Source of the DNA: Clostridia bacterium
GTDB lineage: Bacteria > Bacillota > Clostridia > Oscillospirales > Acutalibacteraceae
Direction: 5' to 3'
Length of the DNA: 6,524 bases
NCBI GenBank assembly: GCA_017454565.1
Contig: JAFTCS010000003.1
Coordinates: forward strand, 1-6,524
Each line of letters begins with the position of its first letter. Position 1 is the stretch's first letter. The position numbers were made by a program, and so were the translations under genes. Positions 5,333 through 6,524 of this stretch are shown here, piece by piece. The notes beneath the pieces are model-generated. The model did no database searches, was not told the DNA's origin, and worked only from the letters and a program-made list of their open reading frames with translations.

Positions 5333-6472
5333 TCAAAGCCTGCTTTTAAAGTCCTCGTAGCCGAATTTTTTCAGAAGTTCGGTACTGCCGCCGCTTTTAA
5401 GAAGAAAGACAGACGGCAGCGGCAGGCCGTTGAAGGTGTTGTTCTTCACCATGGAGTATATAGCCATATCCGTGAAAACAAGCTTGTCCCCGATGGAGAG
5501 AGGCTTTTCAAAGGAGTAATCGCCTATAACGTCGCCTGCAAGACAGGTGGGTGCGCCGAGGCGGTAGGTGTGAGCAAACTCTCCTGCTTTGCCTGAGCCG
5601 ACTATCATAGGACGGTACGGCATTTCAAGTACGTCCGGCATGTGGCAGGCAGCGGATGTATCCACAATGGCAATATCCATGTTGTTTTTTATAAGATCAA
5701 GCACCGAAGTGACCAGCCAGCCGGCATTCAGTGCCACGGCTTCACCCGGCTCAATGTAGACCTGAACTCCGTAGCGGTTTTTGATATCGTTTATGCAGGC
5801 AATGAGACGCTGAACATCATAGCCCGGTCTTGTAATATGATGACCGCCGCCGAAGTTTATCCACTTCATCCTGCTGAAATACTTTCCGAATCTTTGCACG
5901 ACCACTTTGAGTGTGCGTTCAAGCGTGTCTGAGCCTTGCTCACACATGGTGTGGAAGTGCAGCCCGCTTATCCCCTCAAGCTCATCCTCTTCAAAATTCG
6001 CAAGGGTAATTCCGAGCCTTGAATTGGTAAAGCAGGGATTGTAAATATCCGTTTCGATCTCGGAGTATTCGGGGTTTATTCTCAGTCCGTATTCTACTTC
6101 GGGATGCTCCAGAGCCTTCCGGCGGAAATGCTTCCACTGGGAGAATGAGTTGAACACAATGTGGTCGCAGATCTTAACAAGTTCATCAAAGTCCTCGTCC
6201 TTGTATGCGGGTGAGAACACATGTACCTGCCGGTTTCCCATTTCCTCGTGGGCGAGCCTTGCCTCAAAGATTCCGCTTGCAGTGGTACCGCTTATGTAAT
6301 TTGCAATAAGAGGGTATAGCCTGTATGCAGAAAAGGCTTTCTGTGCAAGCAGCACATGGCAGCCTGTCTGTTCTTCGACATAACTGAGTGTCTCAAGATT
6401 TTTTATAAGCGCCGCCTCGTCAATGACGTAGCATGGTGTGGGCAGTGCTTTCAATGCGTTTTGTATATCCAT
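5333..6472 (-). CDS. nspC: Carboxynorspermidine/carboxyspermidine decarboxylase
   Basis: A 379-aa PLP enzyme of the fold-III (alanine racemase-like) decarboxylases. It decarboxylates carboxyspermidine or carboxynorspermidine in the last step of the alternative polyamine route. Seen: TPCYVIDE (12-19) at the N-terminus; K45 in LAQKAFS as the PLP-binding lysine; LHFHTMCEQ (181-189), a signature of this family; F-GGG-HH (217-222) and EPGEA (251-255) for the PLP phosphate and ring; DTSAACHMPDVL (281-292); and C320-L-A-G-D324 from the partner-subunit side of the active site. The length matches the family. Start choice: a GTG at 6479-6481 extends it by 3 aa but has no ribosome site, whereas the ATG at 6470-6472 follows GGTGAT at 6477-6482. 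No in-frame stop lies upstream within the window. The usual partner, carboxynorspermidine dehydrogenase, would be expected beyond the right edge. The permease follows after 20 nt. Confidence 0.94.
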   Translation of the reverse strand: MDIQNALKALPTPCYVIDEAALIKNLETLSYVEEQTGCHVLLAQKAFSAYRLYPLIANYISGTTASGIFEARLAHEEMGNRQVHVFSPAYKDEDFDELVKICDHIVFNSFSQWKHFRRKALEHPEVEYGLRINPEYSEIETDIYNPCFTNSRLGITLANFEEDELEGISGLHFHTMCEQGSDTLERTLKVVVQRFGKYFSRMKWINFGGGHHITRPGYDVQRLIACINDIKNRYGVQVYIEPGEAVALNAGWLVTSVLDLIKNNMDIAIVDTSAACHMPDVLEMPYRPMIVGSGKAGEFAHTYRLGAPTCLAGDVIGDYSFEKPLSIGDKLVFTDMAIYSMVKNNTFNGLPLPSVFLLKSGGSTELLKKFGYEDFKSRL

Positions 6473-6524
6473 AATTATCACCGGTCTTTTGTTGCCTGTC
6501 GTACTTACTTGAAGCGTTTGTGGC

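Noticed and set aside
6505..6522. Possible last codons of an upstream minus-strand gene (frame ending in TAA at 6505-6507)
   Set aside because: Only five codons are visible, too few to recognise. A carboxynorspermidine dehydrogenase gene is expected here from context, but the sequence does not show it.

Overview
The window looks like chromosomal DNA of a low-to-mid GC anaerobic Firmicute, most likely a Clostridia/Oscillospiraceae member of the Ruminococcus type. This rests on AGGAGG-type ribosome binding sites, near-consensus sigma-A promoters, an NAD+-dependent LigA, a zinc-ribbon MscL and an NspC polyamine enzyme. The species assignment is inference. Almost everything is core or housekeeping, and most genes lie on the minus strand.

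Layout, left to right. Positions 1-374 (-) hold the 5' part of pgeF (YfiH/YlmD family), cut by the window edge. It is divergent from a free-standing plus-strand unit at 400-712, with a promoter, a 72-aa four-cysteine protein and a strong terminator. Next come mscL with a C-terminal zinc ribbon (728-1201, -) and a dCMP deaminase (1325-1810, -), each with a recognisable promoter. The interval 1811-2089 holds the deaminase promoter, a short plus-strand reading frame that may be a relic of a larger (possibly transposon) gene, and the ligA terminator. ligA (2090-4090, -) is complete. Directly upstream of it, 4111-4317 (-) carries a structured RNA that I identify as 6S RNA, with its own -10 box and terminator. 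An AEC-family permease (4380-5312, -) and nspC, carboxynorspermidine decarboxylase (5333-6472, -), form a two-gene operon whose promoter lies beyond the right edge.

How the parts relate. nspC and the permease are only 20 nt apart and are probably co-transcribed, which suggests a polyamine or related-metabolite link for the permease (inference). The 6S RNA is expected to bind the housekeeping RNA polymerase holoenzyme. No good separate ligA promoter is visible, so ligA may depend on read-through of the 6S terminator. The most informative non-coding signals are the 6S locus and the relic region at about 1922-2047. I found no CRISPR array, complete insertion sequence, tRNA or rRNA, and no evidence of a new multi-gene system.
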